Source: OMIW01 sp044235645
GTDB taxonomy: Bacteria; Bdellovibrionota_C; UBA2361; OMIW01
Assembly: GCA_044235645.1 (NCBI GenBank)
Contig: JBIIHQ010000001.1
Coordinates: 248,001 to 312,000, forward strand
Length of the DNA: 64,000 nucleotides
Reading direction: 5' to 3'
The first letter of the stretch is position 1, and the number at the start of each line of letters is the position of its first letter. Under the pieces are notes generated by a model. That model had not been told where the DNA came from and did not search any database. It saw nothing but the letters and a program-made list of their open reading frames with translations. The position numbers were made by a program, and so were the translations under genes. Shown piece by piece: positions 52,236-61,982 of this stretch.

Positions 52236-54221
52236 ATGATTAATCTTAATCGACGCGCAGTCTCGCTGCGCACTGCTCGGTCGTTGGGCGCGTTTACTTT
52301 GAGTTCTCTTTTTTTTCTTTCTCCAAACTATATTCCTTTTGCTGCAGCGCAAGAGTTGGTGCGAGAGGGGGAATCGCTTGTCCCAGAGATAGTTATTTTT
52401 GCTGACCGGCTCAAGGGGCGAGCTCAGGACATTGCCTCTGCCTTAACCATAATTGACGCGGAAACGATAGAACGGTCCGGTGCGACTACGGTGGCTGAAG
52501 TTTTGAGAACCCAACCGGGGATTAATGTTATTCAAAGCGGTCCTGCCGGAGGGAATGTATCTGTATTCATCAGAGGAGCAAATGCCGAGCATACCCTTGT
52601 GCTTGTTGATGGAATCTTGATGAATAATCCCGTAACGCCATCAAGGCTATTTAATCTTGCAAATGTGCCACTCGATAATGTCGAGCGTATCGAGATTATC
52701 AGGGGGCCTCAAAGCAGCCTTTATGGTTCCGACGCGCTCGGGGGGGTGATTTCGATCATAACCAAAAGAGGCCAGAGCGAACCCTCAGCGACCCTAGAGG
52801 CGGAAGGGGGCAGCTTTGGAACAGGGCGATTCGGAGCGTCGCGGTCGGGACAACAAGGGGATATCAACTACAGCGTCGCACTATCGCAGGATCATACCGA
52901 CGGCGTGTCTGCGGCGGATCAGAGGGACGGTAATAGGGAGAAAGATGGGAATGATGTCACCGGCTTTGCCGGTCAACTCAGCTATACTCCATCAGAGCGT
53001 TTTTCTCTGCGCAGCACCCTTCGGGTCAACCAATCAGAGACGGAGATAGATAATTTTGGAGGGGTCGGGGGAGATGATCCCAATCGCAAAGTTGATAACC
53101 GGACGATTGCAGCGTCAGTCGTTGCAGAAGGAGGGCCGTCGTCTGGCATCATAAAACCATCTCTGGGGTTCACAATAGCAGATCATGCCCTCGACGATAA
53201 TAACGACCCCGACACGCTTCATCCCGATGATCTTTTAAGGAGTTCATATGATGGGAGGCTCATGAAAGGATTCGGAACGGTTCAGGTAGATCCTTTCGAG
53301 GCTGTATCGGCGATTGCTGGCATTGAAGTCATTGAGGAGCTAGCTCAATCGAGCTATCAATCTGAGTCTGCGTTCGGCCCCTACAACGAGGATATTCAAG
53401 AAAAATCGGCGAGGACAAATGGCGGATTTCTTCAGGTTCGGGGACGACCGATTGAGGGACTAGTTCTTGAAGGTTCTGCACGTCTCGATGACAATCAGCG
53501 ATTTGATCCCCGAGGCACGTGGCGATTCGCGCCCCAATACGTTTTTGGGCCGAGTGCTACGAAGATTCGGGCGAGTGTAGGAACAGGCTATAAAGCTCCG
53601 TCACTGTACCAGATATTCTCCCCTTATGGCGATCGGAACCTTCTTCCTGAGCGAAGTGTTGGATGGGATGTTGGTTTCCAGCAGTCGTTTTGTGATCAAG
53701 ATGTTGTGTTTGAGGCCAATTACTTTAATAACCAGCTTACCAATCTCATAAATTTTGATCCGACAACTTTTCTGTTTCAGAATATCAACGAAGCTCGGAC
53801 GCGTGGGGTAGAGGTAACCGCTCGTTGGTCCATATCGAGCGATTTTGATTTTCTTGCGAACTATACCTACACCGATCCGACAGACGCTGAGACCGGCCAG
53901 CGCCTCCTGAGAAGGGCCCGAAACATCGCAGATTTGAGTTCCACCTATCGGTTTGCCGAGCGGTATACCTTATCAGGTGGTTACACGTGGGTAGGGGAGC
54001 GGCTCGACCTCGATTTTTCCGGGAGTGGTGCAGAGCGAATAGGGCTCGCTGGCTACGGGCTTTTGCGGATTGTTGCGCGAGTTGAACTTACCGAGCGTCT
54101 TCTTCTTAACATGCAATTAAATAACGTGCTCGATAAGAATTATAATGAGGTAAACGGTTACGGCACCTTCGGATTTGGGGCGTATGCTGGCCTTCGATTT
54201 CGGTTCAGTCCGGGAGTGTAA
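52236..54221 (+). CDS. btuB: TonB-dependent vitamin B12 outer-membrane receptor (BtuB)
   Basis: A 661-residue outer-membrane transporter for cobalamin, energised by TonB. After an N-terminal signal peptide (hydrophobic stretch ending near FAAAQE) comes a TonB-box-like EIVIFADR, then the plug domain (VAEVLRTQPGINVIQSG, VFIRGANAEHTLVLVDGI, NVERIEIIRGPQSSLYGSDALGGVISIITK), then a beta-barrel ending in the aromatic FGFGAYAGLRFRF. The start is uncertain: the ATG at 52236 lacks a strong ribosome site and a GTG at 52176 is in frame. It lies downstream of the cobalamin riboswitch with a gap of about 280 nt and is followed by btuF after one base. Confidence 0.95.
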   Translation: MINLNRRAVSLRTARSLGAFTLSSLFFLSPNYIPFAAAQELVREGESLVPEIVIFADRLKGRAQDIASALTIIDAETIERSGATTVAEVLRTQPGINVIQSGPAGGNVSVFIRGANAEHTLVLVDGILMNNPVTPSRLFNLANVPLDNVERIEIIRGPQSSLYGSDALGGVISIITKRGQSEPSATLEAEGGSFGTGRFGASRSGQQGDINYSVALSQDHTDGVSAADQRDGNREKDGNDVTGFAGQLSYTPSERFSLRSTLRVNQSETEIDNFGGVGGDDPNRKVDNRTIAASVVAEGGPSSGIIKPSLGFTIADHALDDNNDPDTLHPDDLLRSSYDGRLMKGFGTVQVDPFEAVSAIAGIEVIEELAQSSYQSESAFGPYNEDIQEKSARTNGGFLQVRGRPIEGLVLEGSARLDDNQRFDPRGTWRFAPQYVFGPSATKIRASVGTGYKAPSLYQIFSPYGDRNLLPERSVGWDVGFQQSFCDQDVVFEANYFNNQLTNLINFDPTTFLFQNINEARTRGVEVTARWSISSDFDFLANYTYTDPTDAETGQRLLRRARNIADLSSTYRFAERYTLSGGYTWVGERLDLDFSGSGAERIGLAGYGLLRIVARVELTERLLLNMQLNNVLDKNYNEVNGYGTFGFGAYAGLRFRFSPGV

Positions 54222-54222
54222 G

Positions 54223-55128
54223 TTGGGACGGGAACTCAAGAGTATCGCGATTATTCTCCTTATTCTGGCGGCTTTTAGTGCGCCTTTTGCTCTGGCGGAA
54301 TCTGCCCCCAACCATCTCTGCTCTCGTATAGTATCACTAGCGCCGAGCCTCACCGAGATAGCATTTGCGCTCGATCTCGGTGAGGCGGTGGTGGCGGTAA
54401 CAAAATACGATAACTTTCCGTCCTCGGTTAAGCGGCTTCCGAATATCGGAGGGGGACTAGACTCATCGACAGAACTTATCGCCAGTTTTAGGCCGACAAT
54501 TGTGCTTGTCTTGTCGGAGATGACCCCTACGATAATCGCGCTTAGAAAGCTCGGGATTGATATTCTGATAGCTGATCATCGTACCGTCTCAGGAATAATG
54601 GAATCGATTGGGGCAATTGCCTCTGCCTGTGGTCGTCACGAGAAGGGGCTCGCGGTTCTGGAGGAGCGAAAAGCAGCTATCGATAGGGCCCTCATGAATA
54701 AGGTGGGGAGTGGCCACCGTGTCCTGGTGACGATTGCCTCAGCGGGATCCATCGCAGATAGTTCGAATCTGTTTGTTTCAGGTACCGATGGATTCTATTG
54801 GGAGCTTCTATTCTTTACGGGGGCACGCCCAGTCATTGAAACCCCAACGATGTCCCTCTCTCAGATGTCGATGGAGGGTATCATTGCAAGTAAACCGACG
54901 GTGATATTCGAAGTGTTTGATCGAAAATTGTCCGAAAGTGAAGCCAAAACGAGACAGGAGTGGTGGAAAAGCTGGCCGATGATCCCCGCAGTCGCATCAG
55001 ATTCAATTTCTATCCTTGACGCTGATTACGCGAGCATCCCCGGACCGCGATTCGATATCCTACTGAGGGAGATTGAGGATTTTCTCAAGAGAAGGAGAAT
55101 ATCTCGCGAAGAAATGTCGGAAGGTTAG
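54223..55128 (+). CDS. btuF: Periplasmic cobalamin-binding protein (BtuF-like)
   Basis: A 301-residue substrate-binding protein of the BtuF/helical-backbone type. A signal peptide (LKSIAIILLILAAFSAPFALA) precedes RIVSLAPSLTEIAFALDLGEAVVAV, TKYDNFP, LPNIGG, IASFRPTIVLVLSEM and the later ALRKLGIDILI. It delivers vitamin B12 to the BtuCD transporter. The start is TTG at 54223 with GGGAG at good spacing, one base after the btuB stop; the frame opens further back inside btuB. It is in operon with btuB, btuD and btuC. Confidence 0.92.
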   Translation: MGRELKSIAIILLILAAFSAPFALAESAPNHLCSRIVSLAPSLTEIAFALDLGEAVVAVTKYDNFPSSVKRLPNIGGGLDSSTELIASFRPTIVLVLSEMTPTIIALRKLGIDILIADHRTVSGIMESIGAIASACGRHEKGLAVLEERKAAIDRALMNKVGSGHRVLVTIASAGSIADSSNLFVSGTDGFYWELLFFTGARPVIETPTMSLSQMSMEGIIASKPTVIFEVFDRKLSESEAKTRQEWWKSWPMIPAVASDSISILDADYASIPGPRFDILLREIEDFLKRRRISREEMSEG

Positions 55129-55143
55129 ATAATTTTGTTCCTC

Positions 55144-55929
55144 ATGAATCAGATCGTCGTCACCAATTTGTCAGTCATTAAATCCGGAACAACGCGACTC
55201 CCACCCCTGTCATTTTGCCTCAATCAGGCAGAATTTGTCGGATTGATCGGCGCGAATGGGGTAGGAAAGACAACTCTTGTAAGGACACTGATTGGTCTCA
55301 ACTCTGCAACAGCCGGCGATATAAAAATTGCCGATCGAGATCTCGACTCGCTTTCTCATCACGAGAGAGCATCCTGGTTCTCCTACATTCCGCAAACTCG
55401 GCTCCCAGCAGGAACCGGGATGACTGTCGAACAGGTTGTTGCTACCGGACGGGTCCGATTTTTTTCACATCGTACCCGTCCCTCGAGCAAACGTGATGAC
55501 GGAATAGAGCGGGCTCTCGTCCTTGCCCAAGTTGCTCATCTGCGAGCCCGATTGTTCGACGAACTTTCAGGAGGAGAACAGCAGCGGGTTCTGGTGGCGT
55601 CTGCAGTCGCTCAGGAAGCTCGGTTCCTTATCCTTGATGAGCCAACTACCTTTCTCGACCTTAGCGCAGCTCATGAAGTGATGGAGCTGCTTGCTTACCT
55701 CTGTATTGAGGAGCGGTTTGGGGTACTCGTTGTGTGTCATGACGTATCTTTGCTACTCTCTTACGCCTCTCGGATGATCGCGCTGACAAACCAAGGGATT
55801 GCATTCGACGGGAGGAGAGATGAACTTCTTCAATCAACTATATTGACGACGATGTATGCCCGCCCCCTTCGGGTGATTCTTGATCCTCTTGGTCGTTTTC
55901 CATGTCTCGTTCCCTGCCATTTGTCCTAG
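55144..55929 (+). CDS. btuD: Cobalamin ABC transporter ATPase (BtuD-like)
   Basis: A 261-residue ABC ATPase of the FecE/BtuD group. Walker A GANGVGKTT at residues 36-44, a Q-loop in the FSYIPQTRLPAG stretch, signature LSGGEQQR, Walker B FLILDEPT, D-loop LDLSAAHEV and H-loop VVCHDVS. The ATG at 55144 is used; an in-frame TTG at 55135 is possible. The 3' end overlaps the start of btuC by 28 nt, which indicates translational coupling. With the permease it powers B12 entry across the inner membrane. Confidence 0.93.
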   Translation: MNQIVVTNLSVIKSGTTRLPPLSFCLNQAEFVGLIGANGVGKTTLVRTLIGLNSATAGDIKIADRDLDSLSHHERASWFSYIPQTRLPAGTGMTVEQVVATGRVRFFSHRTRPSSKRDDGIERALVLAQVAHLRARLFDELSGGEQQRVLVASAVAQEARFLILDEPTTFLDLSAAHEVMELLAYLCIEERFGVLVVCHDVSLLLSYASRMIALTNQGIAFDGRRDELLQSTILTTMYARPLRVILDPLGRFPCLVPCHLS

Positions 55930-56879
55930 CGCCGTTCATTTTTTTTGCGCTCCTATTGCTCGGTATTGCTCCATTCGTTGGGGCATTCGATGCGTGGGAT
56001 GGCTTTTCTCTGTCGGATGAAGGAGTGGCGATCATCACCCTTATGAGATTGCCCCGAGCTGTTGTGGCCTTCTCCGTGGGGGGAATTCTGGCGACGGCGG
56101 GCCTCGTCTGTCAGACGATGGTTCAAAATCCCTTGGCAACGCCCACAACGCTTGGGGTTTCCGGTGGTGCGGCGTTGGGAGCAACTCTTTTCATCCTGTT
56201 CGGGTTATCGCTCCCGCTGTCAATGACATCATCGTTGGGGGCCATAATGGGAGCGGCCTTCATTAGTTTTCTGCTTCTTGGGCTCGCTCGAATAGTTGAA
56301 AGAGCTCCTTCTGGTCAGATCGTATTGATTGGCATTTTAGTTAATTATCTTGTGGCAAGTCTTATCCTCTTCGTTCAATCAATTGCGGATCCAGCAGCGC
56401 TTTCCCGGATTGTAATATGGCTTATCGGATCCATACCTCCGTTGTCGTGGGTAGAAGCGGTGATTCTCATGGCGGTTGCTTGTTGGATGTTTACTCGAAT
56501 CTGGTATAGAGCTCCATACTTGAATGCGCTGGCTCTTGGTCGTGATGCAGCGGCGTCTCGAGGAATTGCTGTTCATGCTCTTGAACGATCTCTCATGATA
56601 AGTATGAGTGTCGGAGTCGGAGCGGCTATCTCAGCGTGTGGAGGTATTGGGTTCGTTGGTATCCTCGAGCCTCAGGTGTGTCGTCGATTTGTTGGCTCTG
56701 ATTTTCGACTTCTTACCCCGGCTGTTTTTTTATTGGGGGGGGCAGTGGTTCTTGCTGCTGATCTCTTGGGCCGTATTATATATCCTCCGTTCGAGGTTGC
56801 TGCCGGTGTATTAACTCCTTTGATAGAGATACCTTTTGGGCTTTTTCTCTTAATACGCGGATGGCGCTATCAGAGTTAG
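55902..56879 (+). CDS. btuC: Cobalamin ABC transporter permease (BtuC-like)
   Basis: A 325-residue FecCD-family permease with about ten membrane helices. Seen: MRLPRAVVAFSVGGILATAGLVCQTMVQNPLATPTTLGVSGGAALGA, the family entrance region, and the coupling-helix region GIGFVGILEPQVCRRFVGSDFRLL, which docks on BtuD. The end LLIRGWRYQS is short and typical. It overlaps btuD at the start and is followed after one base by the murI ATG, so five genes may share one transcript. Confidence 0.94.
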   Translation: MSRSLPFVLAPFIFFALLLLGIAPFVGAFDAWDGFSLSDEGVAIITLMRLPRAVVAFSVGGILATAGLVCQTMVQNPLATPTTLGVSGGAALGATLFILFGLSLPLSMTSSLGAIMGAAFISFLLLGLARIVERAPSGQIVLIGILVNYLVASLILFVQSIADPAALSRIVIWLIGSIPPLSWVEAVILMAVACWMFTRIWYRAPYLNALALGRDAAASRGIAVHALERSLMISMSVGVGAAISACGGIGFVGILEPQVCRRFVGSDFRLLTPAVFLLGGAVVLAADLLGRIIYPPFEVAAGVLTPLIEIPFGLFLLIRGWRYQS

Positions 56880-56880
56880 G

Positions 56881-57768
56881 ATGAAATTGGGAAAGAGGCT
56901 TTTTGTGAACAAAGATAGCTCAGGTCCAATCGGTGTGTTTGACAGTGGGATAGGTGGTCTTTCCGTCCTTCGGGCCCTGAGAGAGCGCTTACCGGCAGAG
57001 GATTTCTTATATTTGGGTGACACGGCCCGTCTTCCTTATGGAACCCGTGGAGACGAGACGATTGTGCGATATTCTCTTGAATGTGCCGCTTACCTTCTCA
57101 ATCGGGGAGCTAAAGCGGTTGTCGCTGCATGCAATACGGCATCATCGATCGCGGGTGATGTGCTTCAACGCGAACTTCCGGTGCCCTTTGTGGGAATGGT
57201 AGAGCCCTCGGTTTCAATGGTGGAGCGGCTTCCCTCGGTTAAATCGCTTTGGATTCTTGGAACTGAGGGAACGGTCCGAAGTGGAGCTTATGAGAAACTG
57301 CTTCGAGATCGGCTACCCTTCGAAACGAGAATCGAGGCGCTGGCGTGTCCGCTCTTCGTGCCTCTCGCTGAGGAGGGAATTGCATCGGGTGCTATTTGTG
57401 AATCAATAGTCACTTATTATCTCTCTTCAGTTAAGGAGGAGCGTCCTGATGCTCTCCTGCTTGCGTGTACTCACTATCCGATGTTGGCAACGACAATAAG
57501 CGAATATATGGGATCAGCGACCCAAGTGCTCGACGGTTCTCTGGCAGTTGCTGGTGAAGTAGCGGCTATGTTGGCGGATCAGGGGCTTCTTCGCGAGGCT
57601 CTCGTTGAGAGTGATGGAGAGAGTAATGGTTCGCTGACCTGCCTTGTTACTGATGCAGCTCCTCGAGTCTATGTACTAGCTCAGCGCTTCTTGAGCGAAA
57701 GGGGTCTCACTGTCGAGAAAATATCTCTTGATAGCAAAAACCCGGGGGGATCAGCCAAGTTCTCCTGA
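56881..57768 (+). CDS. murI: Glutamate racemase
   Basis: A 295-residue cofactor-independent racemase that makes D-glutamate for peptidoglycan. Seen: IGVFDSGIGGLSVL with D21, YLGDTARLPYG, the first catalytic Cys in AACNTASS (C84), and the second in LLACTHYPM (C196, His198). The ATG at 56881 is one base after the btuC stop, but a GTG at 56905 has GAGG upstream and may be the real start. The gene is attached to the B12 operon and overlaps the convergent Wzc-like gene by 18 nt. Confidence 0.96.
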   Translation: MKLGKRLFVNKDSSGPIGVFDSGIGGLSVLRALRERLPAEDFLYLGDTARLPYGTRGDETIVRYSLECAAYLLNRGAKAVVAACNTASSIAGDVLQRELPVPFVGMVEPSVSMVERLPSVKSLWILGTEGTVRSGAYEKLLRDRLPFETRIEALACPLFVPLAEEGIASGAICESIVTYYLSSVKEERPDALLLACTHYPMLATTISEYMGSATQVLDGSLAVAGEVAAMLADQGLLREALVESDGESNGSLTCLVTDAAPRVYVLAQRFLSERGLTVEKISLDSKNPGGSAKFS

Positions 57769-59607
57769 GACACCATTAAGGGCTATTCCGACCACATTAG
57801 CATCGACCTGCCTGAGCTGCTCCAAGCCTCGACGAGCTCGTTCAACGGTCGTTTGTCCAAATCGAGCGACAAGAACGACGGCGTGAGCCATGGTGGAGAG
57901 AAGGACGGTATCGGCTACTAAACCGAGAGGGGGAGAGTCGATAATCACTGCATCAAAAAGGGGCGCGATGCCGCGGAGTCCAGCGTGAATCAATTCGTGA
58001 TCACTGGTTACTACGGGCAGGGGAGCGGGGCTCCCCGAGAGAAGGAGTGTCAGATTTTCTCCCGGGCCTTGCACAAAATGGTCTTGAAGCTCTCCGACTC
58101 CCAGGGCAAAATCGAAAAGTCCTCCTGAGGTGACATCCATTCCAAACATGTGGTGGATGGAGGGAAATCTCAGATCAGCATCGATGAGGAGAGTTCGCTT
58201 ATGCATTTCAGCGAGGGCAATAGCTGTGTTGGCAGCGAGGCTTGATTTGCCCTCATTGATCCCCGTGCTGGCAAAGAGGATAATATGCTGGTCCACCGAG
58301 AGACATTGGTGTGTGAGAGCGGCAGCGAATGCCCGTATCGATTCGCTCTCTGGACTAAAGGGTGCAGCGATTAGCACAGGAGCGCTCCCTCGAGAAGGTG
58401 AGGACCGAGAAGAGCTGAAAATACCCTGAGGATTTCGCAGTTCACGAGTATCCCTGTCCTTTTTCAAAAGAGGTCTGGTCTTAAAGTTGAGAATTGCCTT
58501 TCGAGTGTCAGGAGAAAAATTGGGTATCGCTCCCATAACCGGAAGCTCAAGCTGATCAGCGCAATCGCTTATTGAATGGATGGTGGGGTCGCTTGCCTCG
58601 CGGAGCAGAGCAATCGCAATTCCAATCACCAGACCAGCTACCACCCCCCCGGCCAGGAACAAGGTAAGACTTGGCGATATCGGGGAGAAGTTTGGGGATG
58701 CTGGCTCTAAAACCGATACATTTTTCAGGTCCTTGTCCGCGTGGAGGGATACCGATTCTAACATCTGATTTATAGAGCTAAGGCTTTGCCTGGTAGCATC
58801 CGCTTGATTCTGAATAATTGATAGTTCAGCCATCAATTGTGAGTGCCTTTGTTGATCTTGTGCCGATGCGTCAAGTTCAGCCCGTAATCGTCTCTCGGTG
58901 GTCAGTATCTCGAGGTATTTCTCATCGAGTTCCTCTTTATGACCGTTCAATCTAACGATTACATCATCAATCAACCTCCTCTGTTGTTCGCGAAGATTAT
59001 CAATAACTCCTTGAGTATGGAGGACTGCTATCTTGTAGGCTATCAATGGTTCTGACCACACCGCTGAAATAGTGACCAGAGAGCTGTGAGGCTGAGGAAC
59101 GAAGGAAATCCGCCTGAGGTAGGAGGCTGCTTCACTCGCTGAGATATTCCGAGCCTTTACACCATTACCGGAGGGAATGTCGGACTCACCAGAGGCTTTG
59201 TCCTCGGATCGCACAAGGGCAGCGACATCAGGATTCCGACTTAAAATACCCTCGGCAAGACCCGGGCTTTTAATAACTGCCAGTTTCCTCTCGAGTGGCA
59301 AAGCACCCGCAACGCTTGGAGGAAGTCCAATGTGGTGAAGATTTTGCAGCGAATCCAAATCTGAGCCAAGGCTTACAAGGGCCGAGCTGCGATAGTTGGC
59401 GGGATACAGGCATCGATAGCCCGCTCCAACGCCAGCCCCGACGATCAGACCCACAAGAATTGTCAGACGATATCGACGTATTGTCTTTACATGCCGAGTG
59501 AAACTTTTTTCTCCCCGCCAGCGTCGCCTGTCTCCCCAACCTGTCGGCGAGGGGCTGACTAATTGCCTGTTTAACTCGATAGGAATCGTATAATTGTCAA
59601 ACCCCAT
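57751..59607 (-). CDS. Wzc-like polysaccharide co-polymerase / BY-kinase-like protein
   Basis: A 618-residue inner-membrane protein. A short cytoplasmic start leads to TM1 (about 46-64), a periplasmic Wzz-type region with a long coiled coil (ERRLRAELDASAQDQQRHSQ), a second TM (near 300, LFLAGGVVAGLVIGIAIALL) and a cytoplasmic P-loop domain. The Walker A is FASTGINEGKSS with K454, Walker A-prime LLIDADLRFP (near 476), Walker B AVIIDSPP. The protein ends at the ATPase domain: no C-terminal Tyr cluster is present, so the usual self-phosphorylation site is missing. The ATG at 59607 begins the conserved part. It likely sets chain length or export of a surface polysaccharide. Confidence 0.88.
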   Translation of the reverse strand: MGFDNYTIPIELNRQLVSPSPTGWGDRRRWRGEKSFTRHVKTIRRYRLTILVGLIVGAGVGAGYRCLYPANYRSSALVSLGSDLDSLQNLHHIGLPPSVAGALPLERKLAVIKSPGLAEGILSRNPDVAALVRSEDKASGESDIPSGNGVKARNISASEAASYLRRISFVPQPHSSLVTISAVWSEPLIAYKIAVLHTQGVIDNLREQQRRLIDDVIVRLNGHKEELDEKYLEILTTERRLRAELDASAQDQQRHSQLMAELSIIQNQADATRQSLSSINQMLESVSLHADKDLKNVSVLEPASPNFSPISPSLTLFLAGGVVAGLVIGIAIALLREASDPTIHSISDCADQLELPVMGAIPNFSPDTRKAILNFKTRPLLKKDRDTRELRNPQGIFSSSRSSPSRGSAPVLIAAPFSPESESIRAFAAALTHQCLSVDQHIILFASTGINEGKSSLAANTAIALAEMHKRTLLIDADLRFPSIHHMFGMDVTSGGLFDFALGVGELQDHFVQGPGENLTLLLSGSPAPLPVVTSDHELIHAGLRGIAPLFDAVIIDSPPLGLVADTVLLSTMAHAVVLVARFGQTTVERARRGLEQLRQVDANVVGIALNGVSGELG

Positions 59608-59817
59608 CGAGTAAGTTCCAATACAAAAGGTTGCTTTAGGCCGGAAAGGACCATCCCTTCCACCTATTCGGGAGAAATAGCCAAAGTAGGATGCCGACAA
59701 TCTGTCGAAGGATTCAGTAAAATAGAACTAATTTTTGAAGTGGGGTCGAGCTGCTATCCGAGGATTTAAAGACATCATCGAGAAGACTTAGACATGGAGG
59801 GTCGGACAGGCGGTGAG

Positions 59818-60201
59818 CTATTTACTGGAAAAAAGTGTAATCCAGGCGAGATATCCCCATGCGATGATAAAGGCAGTGCCTCCTATGGGTGTAATGGCCC
59901 CCAACCACCGAATTCCTGTAACCGCGAGCAGATACAGTGAACCGGAGAAGAAGATTATTCCCATGAAAAGAATCAGGCACACCTTGCTCAAAACACTACC
60001 CGATACAACGCCAGAGGCTGCCATTAGTCCTACGAGAATTATCCCGATGGCATGAGTAACATGATAGAAGACCGCCTTCTCATAAACCTGCAGGGCATAG
60101 CCATCCAGTCGCCCTCGCAATCCATGGGCACCAAATGCCCCAATAATGACCGCAATCATGAGCAAAAATGCTCCAATTCCAATCCATCGTGTTGGTATCA
60201 T
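59818..60201 (-). CDS. DUF423 small membrane protein
   Basis: A 127-residue protein with four membrane helices. The family start IGIGAFLLMIAVIIGAFGAHGL and the Tyr/His pair in LQVYEKAVFYHVTHAIGIIL identify DUF423 (YwdK-type). Function unknown. The ATG at 60201 has AAAGGAG upstream. It is divergent from the PAP2-type gene with a 611-nt gap, and its end lies 210 nt from the start of the Wzc-like gene on the same strand. Confidence 0.93.
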   Translation of the reverse strand: MIPTRWIGIGAFLLMIAVIIGAFGAHGLRGRLDGYALQVYEKAVFYHVTHAIGIILVGLMAASGVVSGSVLSKVCLILFMGIIFFSGSLYLLAVTGIRWLGAITPIGGTAFIIAWGYLAWITLFSSK

Positions 60202-60812
60202 TCTCGTTTCTCCTTTTGCGGGAGAGTAGCGCGGATGTGGAACAAGAACAATAGAGAGTAGATCTGTCATCTCCTGATTGTAGATTATTAGCTCGGCCTA
60301 AAATAATCGGAAACAGCCCCGTGAGAGGCGTGATCATCAGAGTTTTAGCAGATGTTGACTGCTTTTACCCGCGAGACAGCAGGTCGCGATTGGAAAGCGA
60401 GAGACCTTCTCTCGTAGATTAAGAATCTGTGCCAATCACAAGGTTGGATCTTCTGTCTCCGATTCGGTGTAAAAAAAAGTAATCTACTATTCCGTACTTC
60501 GCGCTCGGGCTAAACTCGTTGGTGGCTACTTCGGTTTTAGATCGCGTATGTCTGTCCAGTCCTATCTGCTCCCGTAATTTTGATCCCATCCCTTGGTTCA
60601 AATGGCGATACGAGCGATCGAGAACGGAGAGCTAAGGATGAGATTATTCAATATGAGTGTGAAATTAGCCGTTATTTCAAATATTTTTGACTCAACAGTT
60701 GTTCCATTAAGATCCGGTCTCAGCAAGCTTGTTTCCCAGAATTTAAATCGAACATCTCTCGGATCGGAGTGATCCATCAACTATACCCTGACGATTCGTT
60801 GAGGAGATCATT
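60202..60812. other. Long divergent intergenic stretch
   Basis: About 610 bases between the DUF423 and PAP2-type genes. Only short frames without ribosome sites or family features occur. Promoters for both genes must lie here. I see no strong hairpin or repeat. Confidence 0.4.
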
Positions 60813-61961
60813 TTGAAAAAGTATAGCGCGAAGTTTATTCGTGAATTGCTCAAAATGCCGGAGTTTTTCCTATTCCTCCTGTATCCGACCGTGGCATTTT
60901 CATGGATGCTTTTGTTCCCCCGATTTGATTTCGGGGAAGTTATTTCAGGGATAGGGGGAGTGCGGGGTCCCCTATTTTTCCTCCTTGCGGGGCCACCGGA
61001 ACTCAAGTTTCTTCTCCTGCTCCTTATCTTTTACGTTCCTTGGCGTTCGATTGAAGAGGGCATTGCTGCCCCACGAGGGGGGTGGGCAAGGGGGTTTCAA
61101 TTTTTTGCAACGGCTATCTTCGTGTATGGGGCAATATGTACTGTGAATATCGCGAATGCGCTCGCGCTAACATATCTTTCGCGTCAGGATCCAGATCGGG
61201 TAAAGCAGATGAGTATCTTTCTCATGGAGATTGATCGAGCGGTATTCGGCTTCTATCCCGTCTTCGAGATCCATAGAATCCTTCCTCGATTCATTGGAGC
61301 TGCCAGCATTCAGGCCTATCTTCTTTTTAGCTCGCTTGCATTGGTGGCCTTCCTGGCGACATTGGTCCGAGGGTTACATGCAGCCCGTCGATTTAACTGT
61401 GCTATGGTTGCTTGGACCGTGCTCGCGCTTCCATGCTGGGCGCTGGTCCCGGCTGTGAGCCCTGAGGAGCTTTTTCGGCAGGGTTTGTTGGGGGATCTGC
61501 CCGGAATGGAGGTTGTCACCGGAAGCCTCAGGCAGCTGACGATCATTCCCGAACTTGATGCGCTTCTTAAAAAGTTATCGACAGTATGGAGTAATCCCTC
61601 GCGAGGGATATACGCAGTGAGCAGTTTCCCAAGTTTTCACGTTGGGGGTTATCTTATTATAGCATACGGCCTGTTCCTGGTGCATCGGTACACCCTGGTC
61701 GTGATGGTACCGCTTTTCATTTTAAATGTGTGCGGGGCATTGTACTCGTTTCAGCACTACCTCGTTGATTTTGTGCCGGCGGTGTTGATAGCCCTCGTAA
61801 CGATATATGGCGTTGAGAAATGGTGTCCTGATGAAGAGTCGCCGGGGTCGACTCCTGACGTAATGTTGTATCCCGTCTCTTGTGTGGCAGTGGATGGGAG
61901 GCGGTTGATCGCGTGGACAATGCGGGGTATCGCGCGTATTCGGGGCCGAGCCCACGATTAA
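60813..61961 (+). CDS. PAP2-type phosphatase / inositol-phosphotransferase-like membrane protein
   Basis: A 382-residue protein with about eight membrane helices. The C-terminal half has SSFPSFHV (residues 270-277) and QHYLVDFVPA (near 314-323), which match the second and third motifs of PAP2 / Aur1-like enzymes (SxxSFHxA and the GxHYxxD-type His...Asp). The first motif is not obvious. Such enzymes cleave lipid phosphates or transfer phospho-head groups at the outer face of the inner membrane. The start is TTG at 60813 with GAGGAG upstream. The role could be undecaprenyl-phosphate recycling or lipid change (inference). Confidence 0.82.
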   Translation: MKKYSAKFIRELLKMPEFFLFLLYPTVAFSWMLLFPRFDFGEVISGIGGVRGPLFFLLAGPPELKFLLLLLIFYVPWRSIEEGIAAPRGGWARGFQFFATAIFVYGAICTVNIANALALTYLSRQDPDRVKQMSIFLMEIDRAVFGFYPVFEIHRILPRFIGAASIQAYLLFSSLALVAFLATLVRGLHAARRFNCAMVAWTVLALPCWALVPAVSPEELFRQGLLGDLPGMEVVTGSLRQLTIIPELDALLKKLSTVWSNPSRGIYAVSSFPSFHVGGYLIIAYGLFLVHRYTLVVMVPLFILNVCGALYSFQHYLVDFVPAVLIALVTIYGVEKWCPDEESPGSTPDVMLYPVSCVAVDGRRLIAWTMRGIARIRGRAHD

Positions 61962-61982
61962 CTAATAAAAAGCTGATGAAGT

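Noticed and set aside
52020..52352. 110-codon minus-strand frame between the riboswitch and btuB
   Set aside because: Very Lys/Arg/Ser/Pro-rich, opposite the btuB leader and start, with no family features.
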